Assembly: GCA_944380845.1 (NCBI GenBank)
Contig: CALWIU010000068.1
Location: 1-35,157 of the forward strand
Length of the DNA stretch: 35,157 bases
From: an uncultured Clostridia bacterium
GTDB taxonomy: Bacteria; Bacillota; Clostridia; Oscillospirales; Acutalibacteraceae
Direction: 5' to 3'
The translations under genes and the position numbers were made by a program. The notes under the pieces are model-generated. The model was not told the origin of the DNA, searched no databases, and saw only the letters and a list, made by a program, of their open reading frames with translations. How positions within the stretch are numbered: the stretch's first letter is position 1; every line of letters begins with the position of its first letter. Positions 1-7,403 of this stretch are shown here, one piece after another.

Positions 1-47
1 TTTACCTATTTTTGCCATCCTTTCCTATTTCTTTCGGTTTCTTTTTA

Positions 48-84
48 CCAAAAACAGGATTTATATATTCCAGTCCTGTTTTTT
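48..84 (+). terminator. Putative bidirectional intrinsic terminator
   Basis: An inverted repeat (AAAACAGGA at 51-59, TCCTGTTTT at 74-82) is followed on the plus strand by a run of T. The mirror run of A on the left gives a U-tract on the minus strand too. It probably ends a plus-strand gene lying left of the window. No gene is visible in bases 1-120 itself. Confidence 0.55.
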
Positions 85-120
85 ACCTTCGCACTGTCCT
101 CACACTTTTCACAATGGACA

Positions 121-156
121 AAGAAAACCGCCCCTCGCTTTTATACGAGGGGCGGA
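121..156 (-). terminator. Intrinsic terminator of the first lipoprotein gene
   Basis: A perfect 10-bp stem (CCGCCCCTCG at 129-138 with CGAGGGGCGG at 147-156, 8-nt loop) is followed on the minus strand by TTTTCTTT. It sits about 25 bases after the stop codon of the lipoprotein gene at 182-1144. Confidence 0.9.
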
Positions 157-181
157 ATATTATGTTCGCTTTTACTCAGAC

Positions 182-1144
182 TTAATAGGTAAAGTTCGAG
201 ATCTCAATGGTATTCGTCAGCACACCGCTGCCGGAAACAGGCATGAGCACTTTGATCGTAGCTGCAATATCAACGACCATGACCTGCGTATAAGAAGTGA
301 CCTGATTATTTTCGGTATTAAAAGTAATCGTCGCTGTGCAGTCATGATAATTCAAGTCAAAGGACTCGACATTGATCGGAAGGTCGGCAAGTGTTTTATC
401 GATGTCCGCTTTCTTCAACGGGGAGAAAATGGAGCCGACCGTAGAGGGGGATACGCCATCCGTCGCGGGTTCCGGATTCTTTTCATCCACAAGCGTCAAC
501 ACAATGGTAGCCGTACCGTCACCGTTATCGGTATAAGAAGCGTTTTTGATCTTAGAGGCATCCGTCAGGATACAGCCGACATTGCCCCACGGCGGGATAT
601 CGCCAGGGCCGGCATCGGTTTTGGGAGTAGCGGCATCCTTGCCTTTAACAAACCGACCAATCAAAGGTTCAACAATGCTTTCGACACCGGCAAGATCCAG
701 ATCGGAAACAACCTGATATTCAAGCTTTGTGCACTGCTTCAGGTTGGTCTTCATGTCATTGGTGACCTCGGTAAACTTGGTCAAAATCTCAGCGGGAGTA
801 GACGGACCGGCTGCTGTAGCGCCGCCGCTATCGCCGGCAGGAGTCTGGGCGTCGCCGGCAGGAGTCTGGGCGTCGCCAGCAGGCGTCTGCGCGTTGCCAC
901 TATTGTCGGGCGTTGCGGTGTTGCCGCCGGAAGTATTGCCGGTGCTGCTATTGCCGCCGGTAGAAACATTGCCGCCGGTAGAAACGCTGCCGCCGGCACC
1001 GGGTTTATACGGGCTGTTCTCATCGTATATCATTGAGATGTTCAGCACCTGAGTCTCTTCAGACGAACCGGCACAGGAGGCAAAGGAGAAAAGCATAGCA
1101 ACCAGCAAAACAAGCGAGGAAATGCGAACGATGTTTTTCTTCAT
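182..1144 (-). CDS. Secreted lipoprotein of unknown function, paralogue of its neighbour
   Basis: A predicted surface lipoprotein of 320 residues. The N-terminus has KKN basic residues, a hydrophobic core and the lipobox FASC, so Cys24 should be lipidated after signal peptidase II cleavage. Residues 48-110 are a low-complexity Gly/Ser/Thr/Asn linker that includes three tandem AQTPAGD heptads. The globular part (about 115-320) aligns by eye with the C-terminal part of the lipoprotein at 1395-2372: both share a helical start, a GNGYT/DNGDGT-type strand and a NPE segment before a beta-rich tail. I recognise no named domain. The ATG has AAAGGGG upstream at a long spacing of about 12 nt. It has its own promoter (1251-1279) and terminator (121-156), so it is monocistronic. 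A role in envelope sensing or binding is only a guess. Confidence 0.88.
   Translation of the reverse strand: MKKNIVRISSLVLLVAMLFSFASCAGSSEETQVLNISMIYDENSPYKPGAGGSVSTGGNVSTGGNSSTGNTSGGNTATPDNSGNAQTPAGDAQTPAGDAQTPAGDSGGATAAGPSTPAEILTKFTEVTNDMKTNLKQCTKLEYQVVSDLDLAGVESIVEPLIGRFVKGKDAATPKTDAGPGDIPPWGNVGCILTDASKIKNASYTDNGDGTATIVLTLVDEKNPEPATDGVSPSTVGSIFSPLKKADIDKTLADLPINVESFDLNYHDCTATITFNTENNQVTSYTQVMVVDIAATIKVLMPVSGSGVLTNTIEISNFTY
830..892 (-). repeat. Three tandem 21-bp repeats encoding AQTPAGD
   Basis: Residues 85-105 of the lipoprotein are AQTPAGD three times in a row, encoded by three near-identical 21-bp units; the first unit in the protein (highest coordinates) is the most diverged. They extend the linker between lipid anchor and globular domain. 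Such units can change copy number by slippage. Confidence 0.9.
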
Positions 1145-1192
1145 GGTTAGGTTTTACCCCTTTCATTTAATTGCGGATAAACATTTGCTTCA

Positions 1193-1232
1193 GCATCGGC
1201 ATTCACAGCAAAATACATTCGGATGCCGACGC
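1193..1232 (-). other. Stem-loop in the leader of the first lipoprotein mRNA
   Basis: An inverted repeat of about 10 bp (GCATCGGCAT at 1193-1202 with ATGCCGACGC at 1223-1232, one G-U pair) lies between promoter and start codon. The leader is about 100 nt long. It has no U-tract, so it may affect mRNA stability rather than terminate. It matches no riboswitch I know. Confidence 0.45.
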
Positions 1233-1250
1233 ATTTACCGTTACTCTTAA

Positions 1251-1279
1251 AATTTACAACAAATAGCCGCAAATGTCAA
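1251..1279 (-). promoter_or_regulatory. SigA-type promoter of the first lipoprotein gene
   Basis: On the minus strand a TTGACA -35 box (complement of 1274-1279) is 17 bp from a TAAATT -10 box (complement of 1251-1256). It points to the lipoprotein gene that starts at 1144. Confidence 0.7.
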
Positions 1280-1366
1280 GAGCAATGTTAACAAGAAAAT
1301 ATTTTTTAATGCCAAATGTATGAAAAACGCCCAAAACTTATGAAAAAAACCAAGTTAATTCGCGTA

Positions 1367-1387
1367 TTTTCGGCTTTTTCCCGAAAA
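1367..1387 (-). terminator. Weak stem-loop after the second lipoprotein gene
   Basis: TTTTCGG (1367-1373) pairs with CCGAAAA (1381-1387) just after the stop codon at 1395. The U-tract is poor and distant, so termination here is uncertain. Confidence 0.35.
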
Positions 1388-1394
1388 TTACCTG

Positions 1395-2372
1395 TTACCA
1401 CCCAAAACCTGTAAGCTTTGTATCTGTAACAAGCGTCAGATCCACATCGGAATTGATCGTAATTCCTTTTTTGATCGATGCATCTTTTAAAGTTACCACG
1501 CAATTGACATGCGTCGAATACTCTGTTGGGTTTCCGCTTGCATCCACGGTCAAGGTAGCCGTACTGCCCGTATAGCGAAGGGTTATATTTTCCCGGGCAA
1601 CAGTGGCACCGACCTCCGGTGCATAATCATTCAAAACATCATCAACAGAAACGAACTGAAAGATTTTTCCATATGGGCCGCTGTCTTCGGGATTGGTCGC
1701 TTCCGGCATCGTAACCGTCATCGTATAGCCGTTGCCGGCGGGCTGGATGGTAATATCCGCAATATCCGCCGATGTAATGGTTGAAACATAGCTCTGCCCC
1801 TCCGGGGAAACGATGCCGTTACAGTCCTGCCCTTTTGCAACAGGAGTGGAAACCACATCTTCATCAAGCAGGGCATCCTTGACCACACCGACCAAACTGT
1901 TTGCCAGAGAATTTGACAACACGATATCACTCACACCGGACTGCTCTTCTTTTGTAAACGAAGGTTTGTTGGTTTTTATTTTATTCGCACAGCTATTAAA
2001 ATAGGCGACCAGTTCATCTTTTGAATAACTCAATGGAGATGCCGCCGTGTTGCCGCCAGCCTGCGAAGCAGCGGGCGCTGTTGCAGAGGGAGCAGCGTTT
2101 TGCGCAGCAGCAGAAGAATTCGGAACTGTCGGTGAAGCGTTCTGCGTTGTCTCCAGAAGGCCGGGAACCGCCTGCAAAATGGAATACTGTTCACCGTCCA
2201 AGGTCACAATTATCGTCGGACGATCACCACTGACCGTCTCATCCTGCATCTGTGCGTTCTGCTCATCCGGTTCGGTCAGATCACCCAGATCCCTGCCGCA
2301 GGCGCTGAAAACCGTCAGCACCGAAAGCACGGAAAGCACAGCCGCCGCCGGCCGCAGAAAAGAATTTTTCAT
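1395..2372 (-). CDS. Secreted lipoprotein of unknown function, paralogue of its neighbour
   Basis: A predicted lipoprotein of 325 residues. The N-terminal segment carries a Leu/Val-rich core and the lipobox FSAC with Cys25 as the lipid-modified residue. Residues 26-75 include an acidic stretch and a short beta-like patch (TIIVTLDGEQYSIL), followed by an Ala/Ser/Pro/Gln linker up to about residue 110. The C-terminal 210 residues are the part shared with the lipoprotein at 182-1144. I chose the ATG at 2372: the in-frame GTG three codons upstream lies almost on top of the AGGAAAG ribosome binding site. A strong promoter lies at 2415-2443. No named domain is recognised. The two paralogues are in the same direction but each has its own promoter, suggesting duplication followed by separate regulation. 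Confidence 0.87.
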   Translation of the reverse strand: MKNSFLRPAAAVLSVLSVLTVFSACGRDLGDLTEPDEQNAQMQDETVSGDRPTIIVTLDGEQYSILQAVPGLLETTQNASPTVPNSSAAAQNAAPSATAPAASQAGGNTAASPLSYSKDELVAYFNSCANKIKTNKPSFTKEEQSGVSDIVLSNSLANSLVGVVKDALLDEDVVSTPVAKGQDCNGIVSPEGQSYVSTITSADIADITIQPAGNGYTMTVTMPEATNPEDSGPYGKIFQFVSVDDVLNDYAPEVGATVARENITLRYTGSTATLTVDASGNPTEYSTHVNCVVTLKDASIKKGITINSDVDLTLVTDTKLTGFGW

Positions 2373-2414
2373 ACACTTCACGCTTTCCTGATTAAAAATA
2401 AGCTAATCAACATT

Positions 2415-2443
2415 ATTCTATCGAAAGGCTCGCTTTTTGTCAA
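2415..2443 (-). promoter_or_regulatory. SigA-type promoter of the second lipoprotein gene
   Basis: TTGACA (complement of 2438-2443), a 17-bp spacer and TAGAAT (complement of 2415-2420) on the minus strand, about 45 bp before the start codon at 2372. Confidence 0.8.
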
Positions 2444-2464
2444 GCAGATTTGCGCCGCCGAACA

Positions 2465-2496
2465 TAAAAAAAGGCGTTCCGTTTACGGAACGCCTC
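2465..2496 (-). terminator. Intrinsic terminator of the mini-lipoprotein gene
   Basis: A stem of GGCGTTCCG with CGGAACGCC and a short loop is followed on the minus strand by seven T. It lies about 12 bases after the stop codon at 2508. Confidence 0.92.
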
Positions 2497-2507
2497 TGTG
2501 TAAAACC

Positions 2508-2663
2508 TTACGCCTCAGTACCGGACTCAACAGTTACACCAGCAGGAACACTGGTGCCGGTTTCGCCGCCGGCAGGAGTGTCATCAGAATTGCAAGCAGC
2601 AAGGCTCAAAGCCAGAACTGCGACCATAACGCCCGCGACAACAGCGGAAATAACCTTTTTCAT
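2508..2663 (-). CDS. Tiny lipoprotein, 51 residues
   Basis: The reading frame is short but complete. It starts MKKVISAVVAGVMVAVLA and has a lipobox LAAC with Cys24. The mature peptide is only 28 residues, polar and acidic (CNSDDTPAGGETGT at its start, ending VESGTEA). The ATG follows AAGGAGA at good spacing. A near-consensus promoter (2740-2768) and a strong terminator (2465-2496) bracket it, so this is a real dedicated transcription unit. The TPAGG motif resembles the AQTPAGD heptads in the linker of the lipoprotein at 182-1144. The mature part is too small for an enzyme. It could be a surface peptide, a signal peptide precursor or a structural lipopeptide, but nothing in the sequence decides this. 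Confidence 0.85.
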   Translation of the reverse strand: MKKVISAVVAGVMVAVLALSLAACNSDDTPAGGETGTSVPAGVTVESGTEA

Positions 2664-2710
2664 GATAAAATCTCCTTACACAATGTAATATGAAATGCTT
2701 AAATTTGGAT

Positions 2711-2731
2711 GAAAGGCACGGGGAGCCTTTC
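2711..2731 (-). other. Leader stem-loop upstream of the mini-lipoprotein gene
   Basis: GAAAGGC (2711-2717) and GCCTTTC (2725-2731) form a perfect 7-bp inverted repeat in the roughly 70-nt leader, just after the predicted transcription start. It may stabilise the 5' end. No U-tract follows it directly. Confidence 0.5.
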
Positions 2732-2739
2732 ACGCCCAC

Positions 2740-2768
2740 ATCATAGCACTGAAAAATTTTCCTGTCAA
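2740..2768 (-). promoter_or_regulatory. Strong SigA-type promoter of the mini-lipoprotein gene
   Basis: A perfect TTGACA (complement of 2763-2768), a 17-bp spacer and TATGAT (complement of 2740-2745). This is near consensus, so the 51-residue product could be abundant. I see no gene or other structure in 2769-2951, between this promoter and the one for RNase Y. Confidence 0.85.
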
Positions 2769-2951
2769 CGCCTTTTGGCAAGCTGTAACCAAGATGTAAT
2801 TTTTACGGAACTCTCTTGTAAAGAACTCGACAAAAAAAATAGAATAATCTGGGTTTTCCGTTCATTTTTTACAAAACAGGAAATACCTTCTTACCCTTGA
2901 ATTTTATGCGCTCCTACGCCGCTTTTGCCTTTTCTTTTCTGAAAAATATAG

Positions 2952-2980
2952 TTGACTTATTTTTGTTAGCGCTGTATAAT
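2952..2980 (+). promoter_or_regulatory. SigA-type promoter of rny
   Basis: TTGACT (2952-2957), a 17-bp spacer and a perfect TATAAT (2975-2980) precede the RNase Y gene by about 100 bp. Confidence 0.87.
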
Positions 2981-3063
2981 ATTTAGGATAGTGTATTCCT
3001 ATGAGAACCGGGATGCGCTGTCACATCAACCACAACCAAAATGAATGAAAAAAATGAAAAGAA

Positions 3064-3072
3064 AAGGAGGTG
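3064..3072 (+). promoter_or_regulatory. Ribosome binding site that sets the TTG start of rny
   Basis: AAGGAGGTG is nearly a full anti-Shine-Dalgarno match and ends 7 nt before TTG at 3080. The upstream in-frame ATG at 3041 has no such site, so translation should begin at the TTG. Confidence 0.85.
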
Positions 3073-3079
3073 CCAAAGT

Positions 3080-4633
3080 TTGGATACAGTTTATTGGATC
3101 ATTATTCTTATTGCAGCAATTGCTGTGTCTGCCGTCATCTTTTTTGTTTTAGGCGGTAAACACAGAAAAAAAGTGGCGGAAGCCGCCATCGGTTCGGCAA
3201 CGGAAGAAGCCAACCGGATTTTGTCCAATGCACTTGCAGAGGCAGAATCTAAAAAGAAGGAGACCATCCTTGAAGCCAAGGATGAAATCCACAAACAGCG
3301 CAGCGAGGCTGACCGCGAAATCCGTGAGCGCCGCAACGAAGTGCAGCGTCAGGAGCGCAGGCTGATCCAGAAAGAAGAATCCATGGATAAAAAAGCCGAG
3401 CAGCTGGAGAAAAAAGAAGAATTACTTGCGAAAAAAACCAAAGACGCGCAGGATCGTCTTCAGGATATAGACAATATCAAAAAAAGCCAGTTCGAAATGC
3501 TGGAACGCATTTCCGGATTTACAAAAGAACAGGCAAAGGTATATCTGCTTGAGAATCTGGAAGAATCCCTGACCCACGAAAAAGCGGTCAAAATCATGGA
3601 GTTCACCCAGAGGACAAAAGAAGAAGCAGATACGCTGGCTCGTGAAATCATCGGTACGGCCATCCAAAGATGCGCCGCAGACCATGCTTCCGAGGCAACG
3701 GTGTCCGTCGTAAATCTGCCAAACGATGAAATGAAGGGCAGAATTATCGGCAGAGAAGGCAGAAATATTCGCACTCTGGAAACCATTACAGGCGTAGATC
3801 TGATTATAGATGATACGCCGGAGGCGATTACCATTTCCAGTTTTGACCCCGTCCGCCGTGAGGTGGCGCGCGTTACGCTGGAAAAACTCATATCTGATGG
3901 CAGAATACACCCCGCCCGCATAGAAGAAATGTATGAAAAAGCAAAGCGCGAAGTCGATCAAACCATTCGTCAGGTCGGTGAGCGCGCGGTTGTTGACGCA
4001 GGCGTAAACGGCCTGCATCCGGAACTGATCAAACTTCTCGGCAAATTAAAATACCGCACAAGCTACGGGCAGAATGTTTTGAATCACTCATTGGAGGTTT
4101 CCTATCTTGCCGGATTGATGGCGGCAGAAATCGGCGCGGATGTAAAAACGGCAAAGCGTGCAGGTCTTTTACATGATATCGGCAAGGCGCTTGACCATGA
4201 GTTCGACGGTTCCCACATTGAACTGGGTGTAGAATACGCGAAGAAATATCACGAAAATGAAAATGTCGTTCATGCCATCGCAGCCCATCACGGCGACATC
4301 GAAGCAAAAACAGTCGTTGCGTGTCTGGTACAGGCTGCCGATGCCATTTCTGCAGCGCGTCCCGGCGCCAGAAGCGAAAATGTTCAAAACTACATCAAGC
4401 GTCTGGAAAAGCTGGAAAATATCGCAGTCAGCTTTGATGGTGTGGAAAAATCTTATGCCATCCAGGCGGGCAGAGAGATTCGTGTAATGGTTAAACCCGA
4501 AGCCATCTCTGACGATCAAATGGTTCTCACGGCAAGGGCAATTGCACAGAAGATCGAAGACGAATTGGAATACCCGGGACAAATCAAAGTTCACCTGATT
4601 CGAGAAAGCAGAGCTTTCGATTACGCAAAATAA
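3080..4633 (+). CDS. rny: Ribonuclease Y
   Basis: RNase Y is the membrane-anchored endoribonuclease that starts mRNA decay in many Firmicutes. From the TTG start at 3080 the product has 517 residues, close to the family's usual 520. In order it has one N-terminal membrane segment (about 3-25), a long charged coiled coil (about 28-200), a KH RNA-binding domain with a [10 protein letters not shown] loop from residue 220, and an HD domain with catalytic H365-D366 in HDIGKALDH. An upstream in-frame ATG at 3041 would add a lysine-rich 13-residue extension, but the strong AGGAGGTG belongs to the TTG. The gene has its own promoter (2952-2980) and terminator (4678-4715). The identification is secure; the rare TTG start may limit expression. 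Confidence 0.97.
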   Translation: MDTVYWIIILIAAIAVSAVIFFVLGGKHRKKVAEAAIGSATEEANRILSNALAEAESKKKETILEAKDEIHKQRSEADREIRERRNEVQRQERRLIQKEESMDKKAEQLEKKEELLAKKTKDAQDRLQDIDNIKKSQFEMLERISGFTKEQAKVYLLENLEESLTHEKAVKIMEFTQRTKEEADTLAREIIGTAIQRCAADHASEATVSVVNLPNDEMKGRIIGREGRNIRTLETITGVDLIIDDTPEAITISSFDPVRREVARVTLEKLISDGRIHPARIEEMYEKAKREVDQTIRQVGERAVVDAGVNGLHPELIKLLGKLKYRTSYGQNVLNHSLEVSYLAGLMAAEIGADVKTAKRAGLLHDIGKALDHEFDGSHIELGVEYAKKYHENENVVHAIAAHHGDIEAKTVVACLVQAADAISAARPGARSENVQNYIKRLEKLENIAVSFDGVEKSYAIQAGREIRVMVKPEAISDDQMVLTARAIAQKIEDELEYPGQIKVHLIRESRAFDYAK

Positions 4634-4677
4634 ATAAACAATACCGGCTGATGATGGTTTCATCAACCGGATCGGCA

Positions 4678-4715
4678 AACGCCCCCTGTGGTAACAGATC
4701 CACAGGGGGCGTTTT
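4678..4715 (+). terminator. Intrinsic terminator of rny
   Basis: An 11-12 bp stem (GCCCCCTGTGG with CCACAGGGGGC) is followed by GTTTTCTGCTTTT on the plus strand. A smaller hairpin with CCGG ends lies just upstream (about 4644-4670). On the minus strand the same stem may also stop the convergent oxidoreductase gene, but the U-tract there is poorer. Confidence 0.88.
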
Positions 4716-4735
4716 CTGCTTTTGTCAATCAGCAA

Positions 4736-5746
4736 TCACAACGCAAAATTGAATTTTCGCCCTGCCGCACGATAGATCCAGTCTGTCAGCTCCGCTGTGG
4801 GCAATGCTTCCGAAGCGCCAACGGCAAACGGACGATTTGCTTTGATGCTCTCATAAAAATCATGAATAATCGCCTGATGGCAGGAACCCCAATAACTTTT
4901 CTGTCCAGAAGGACGAGCAATCTTTCGGGTTTGAACCTCTTCTCCCGGTATACTGACTTTCAATTGCTCTCCCAATTCAATTTTCCCTTTTTCACAATGA
5001 ATAACCATTTCGATCGGATCATTTCCCGCCTGGCACAAGGTCGCAAAAAAGACGGCTCTGGCGCCGTTGGCAAAGGTAATCAATGCGTCAGCCGTATCTT
5101 CAGTCTCAACAACATCTGCAAGGCGTTTCGTGGAAATATTCGCTTTGACATCAACAACCGGTGAATCCATAAACCATCGCAAAAGATCCAGCGTATGAAT
5201 CGCCTGATTGATGACCACCCCGCCGCCTTCTGTGGCGATTTTTCCCCGCCATGAATCGGCAAGATAATATTCCTCGTCTCTGTCCCAGGGAACCACGGCC
5301 CTTGCACCGAGTATTTTTCCCAGTTTTCCTTCTCTCAAAAGTTCCTTAATGCAAACCGATGATTCATTGTACCGGTTCTGAAAACAGACGCCGTATTGCC
5401 TGCCGCTTTTTTCAGCGGCTGCCAATACATCCAGCGCGTCTTTGTATCGGATCGCCATGGGTTTTTCACAAAAAACATGGCAGCCTGCCTGCAAAGCGGC
5501 TATGCTTTGATCTGTATGCAGATAATGGGGCGTGCAGAGATGTACCGCATCACATACCCCGTCGGAAAGCATTTGATAAAAATCGGTATAGGCGCGAACG
5601 CCAAATTGTGCCGCACGCTTTTCAGCTCGATCCTGTTGAATATCACAAACCGCCGTCAACTCAGAATTTTCCAATTGCTCAATTGCCGAAAAATGCCTTG
5701 CGGAAATATTTCCGCACCCCACCACTGCAATTCTGATCATATTCAT
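4736..5746 (-). CDS. Gfo/Idh/MocA family NAD(P)-dependent oxidoreductase
   Basis: A 336-residue protein of the family that oxidises or reduces sugars, inositols and related polyols using NAD(P). The N-terminal Rossmann fold opens with VVGCGNISARH (about residues 8-18). The family's cofactor-binding E-K-P is at 94-96 in CEKPMA. The C-terminal alpha/beta domain carries NQAIHTLD, with His184 a candidate catalytic residue. The substrate cannot be read from the sequence. I placed the start at the ATG at 5746, preceded by a GAGGCGG-type site; an ATG two codons later is also possible. It has its own promoter (5812-5840) and no sugar-transport or kinase neighbours, so the pathway is open. Confidence 0.93.
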   Translation of the reverse strand: MNMIRIAVVGCGNISARHFSAIEQLENSELTAVCDIQQDRAEKRAAQFGVRAYTDFYQMLSDGVCDAVHLCTPHYLHTDQSIAALQAGCHVFCEKPMAIRYKDALDVLAAAEKSGRQYGVCFQNRYNESSVCIKELLREGKLGKILGARAVVPWDRDEEYYLADSWRGKIATEGGGVVINQAIHTLDLLRWFMDSPVVDVKANISTKRLADVVETEDTADALITFANGARAVFFATLCQAGNDPIEMVIHCEKGKIELGEQLKVSIPGEEVQTRKIARPSGQKSYWGSCHQAIIHDFYESIKANRPFAVGASEALPTAELTDWIYRAAGRKFNFAL

Positions 5747-5811
5747 ATGCCACCGCCTCAAAAAATCCAGATTAAAAAACAACCGTTGTAAAAATAACGC
5801 CGCTCGTTATG

Positions 5812-5840
5812 ATTGTAACAAACTGAGGGTAGATGTGCAA
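5812..5840 (-). promoter_or_regulatory. Promoter of the oxidoreductase gene
   Basis: TTGCAC (complement of 5835-5840), a 17-bp spacer and TACAAT (complement of 5812-5817) on the minus strand, about 65 bp before the start codon. I see nothing else of note in 5841-5940. Confidence 0.72.
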
Positions 5841-5944
5841 CCCCGGTAAAAAATTTTTGAGCAGGATTGCCGCCCTTTCTTCCCTGCAACACGACTTGTT
5901 CCCACTTTCACGAAACACCCCTCGACTGCTGACCGGCAGCAAAC

Positions 5945-5994
5945 GAAAAAACAAAAACCCGCCGGTTCTGAACAGAAAAGAACGGACGGGTTTT
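5945..5994 (-). terminator. Intrinsic terminator of the DUF4474 gene
   Basis: An imperfect 16-bp stem (AAAACCCG arms with one mismatch and one G-U pair) closes on the minus strand into TTTTTGTTTTTT. It follows the stop codon at 6000 immediately. Confidence 0.87.
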
Positions 5995-5999
5995 CTCTC

Positions 6000-7094
6000 T
6001 TAATATGCCCAATCTATGGTAATATCATTGCCCTCGCGGGTGTAAGTCAATTTGCTGTTTGACGCGCATTGCTCGCGCACAGCTTCCTCAAACGCATCGC
6101 ACATTTTTTCATTAGGCATATAATATTTACAAATCATGTGCAGCGCCTCAGATTCAGAAGAATCCAACAAGCGGAAACCGGTCAGCCACCAATGGCGAGC
6201 CGGACCGTTTTTAAACATCAGATCTTCATAGCGGTACAGCTCAAAATACATACCAGGCAAAGGATCTTCATCAGTAGGGATTTCATAGAACTGCCGGTTT
6301 TCGGTACGGCGATCCTGATAGTAAACCCCCATTTCACAGCCGCTGGTCACGCCGTAGCGTCCTTTCCAGATTTGATACATCCAGCGTTTGTCACCGTATT
6401 TAAAAACAAAGCGTACCGTATCATAATACATATTTCCCAGCACAGACAGTTCATCATAAAAGGAAGTATATCCCATGTTTCTCTGCCACGGGTCATTTTG
6501 GGAATAAAACATATTTTGATCTGCATTATAAACAAAACCCAAATTATACAAAACCCTTTCCAGAGCATTGTAGTCTTCGGTATTGACCTCAAAATGGGTA
6601 ATCGGCGCTTCTGTATTCAGCGGTGCGGTACTTTGTATGTCCGGCAGGGTCGGCGCATTTGTTGAAGGAACCGTCGCCGGTATTTCGGTCTGCGAGGCAG
6701 TCGTCCCCGGTTCCGTCACAACTTCAGACGGAAAAAACACTTGAGCCGACGCACTAAGCGTTACTTCAGCGGCGCTGGGTGCAGAAAGAGAATTTTCCGG
6801 CGTTTTCTTCTGGATTCGGTTTCCGGCTATAAAAATGCCGCCGATCATTGCCGCACAAAGGATCCCCAAAAAAATCACCAGATATATCAGCTTTGTCTTT
6901 TTATCCAGTTTGACATAATCCTCACCGTCCGGCGGAACTTCCTTTTCCGGCGCATCACCATTCGGCTGCGGTTCGGCATCTTTCGGCTCGTCAGGGTTCT
7001 TTTGCGGTTCTGTATTTTCTGCTTTTTCCGGCTTGGCTACCGGCACCGCACCAGTTTCACTCTGTTTGCCGAGATAGAATTCTTCATCGATCAT
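6000..7094 (-). CDS. Single-pass membrane protein with extracellular DUF4474 domain
   Basis: A 364-residue protein. Residues 1-72 are cytoplasmic in prediction and very rich in Pro, Glu and Asp. One membrane segment follows (about 75-98, LIYLVIFLGILCAAMIGGIF). A Ser/Thr/Pro linker (100-175) leads to a domain at about 180-340 that I recognise as DUF4474 from its sequence pattern: a MFYSQNDPWQRNMGYTSFYD block, a WKGRYGVTSGCEMGVY block and an RHWWLTGF block. The function of DUF4474 is unknown. I chose the ATG at 7094: the TTG at 7136 lies only about 10 nt from the predicted transcription start. Its ribosome binding site is weak (GGTGAT, close to the ATG). It is monocistronic, with its own promoter and terminator. 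Confidence 0.87.
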   Translation of the reverse strand: MIDEEFYLGKQSETGAVPVAKPEKAENTEPQKNPDEPKDAEPQPNGDAPEKEVPPDGEDYVKLDKKTKLIYLVIFLGILCAAMIGGIFIAGNRIQKKTPENSLSAPSAAEVTLSASAQVFFPSEVVTEPGTTASQTEIPATVPSTNAPTLPDIQSTAPLNTEAPITHFEVNTEDYNALERVLYNLGFVYNADQNMFYSQNDPWQRNMGYTSFYDELSVLGNMYYDTVRFVFKYGDKRWMYQIWKGRYGVTSGCEMGVYYQDRRTENRQFYEIPTDEDPLPGMYFELYRYEDLMFKNGPARHWWLTGFRLLDSSESEALHMICKYYMPNEKMCDAFEEAVREQCASNSKLTYTREGNDITIDWAY

Positions 7095-7151
7095 ACGATC
7101 ACCGATCCCTGTTTCCGACAAAAATTTACAAATCAAGCGATACTTTTATTT

Positions 7152-7180
7152 AGTATATCACAAATCAATTCTTCTGTCCA
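7152..7180 (-). promoter_or_regulatory. SigA-type promoter of the DUF4474 gene
   Basis: TGGACA (complement of 7175-7180), a 17-bp spacer and TATACT (complement of 7152-7157), giving a leader of about 50 nt to the ATG at 7094. Confidence 0.75.
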
Positions 7181-7283
7181 CCCCGGGAAAACCGATTAGA
7201 AATTTATTTACAATTATTTTTCCGGCATATCCTGGCGCAAATCAAATAGTTCTGCGATTTCCGTTCGCAAAAAAGTCTGGCCA

Positions 7284-7337
7284 TAAAAAGACTGTCCGCC
7301 GGCTGAAACCGTTTCAGCAAGCAGACAGTTTTTTCTT
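7284..7337 (-). terminator. Terminator of the hrcA-grpE-dnaK-dnaJ operon
   Basis: A long stem, ACTGTC/GACAGT at its base with GCTGAAA/TTTCAGC inside, is flanked by T runs on both strands. It lies about 70 bases past the dnaJ stop codon and is the only obvious terminator between dnaJ and the DUF4474 promoter. Confidence 0.83.
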
Positions 7338-7403
7338 TTCCCTTCACAAAGAATAAATCCGCAAAGGGTGTGTATTTTCATTAAAAGCAGCAGGAAATGC
7401 CTT

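Noticed and set aside
830-892. Short tandem repeats considered as a CRISPR array
   Set aside because: The 21-bp units are contiguous with no spacers and encode AQTPAGD in frame within the lipoprotein.
344-1036. A 230-codon open frame on the plus strand opposite the first lipoprotein gene
   Set aside because: Its Ala/Gly/Arg-rich content mirrors the low-complexity repeats of the real gene.
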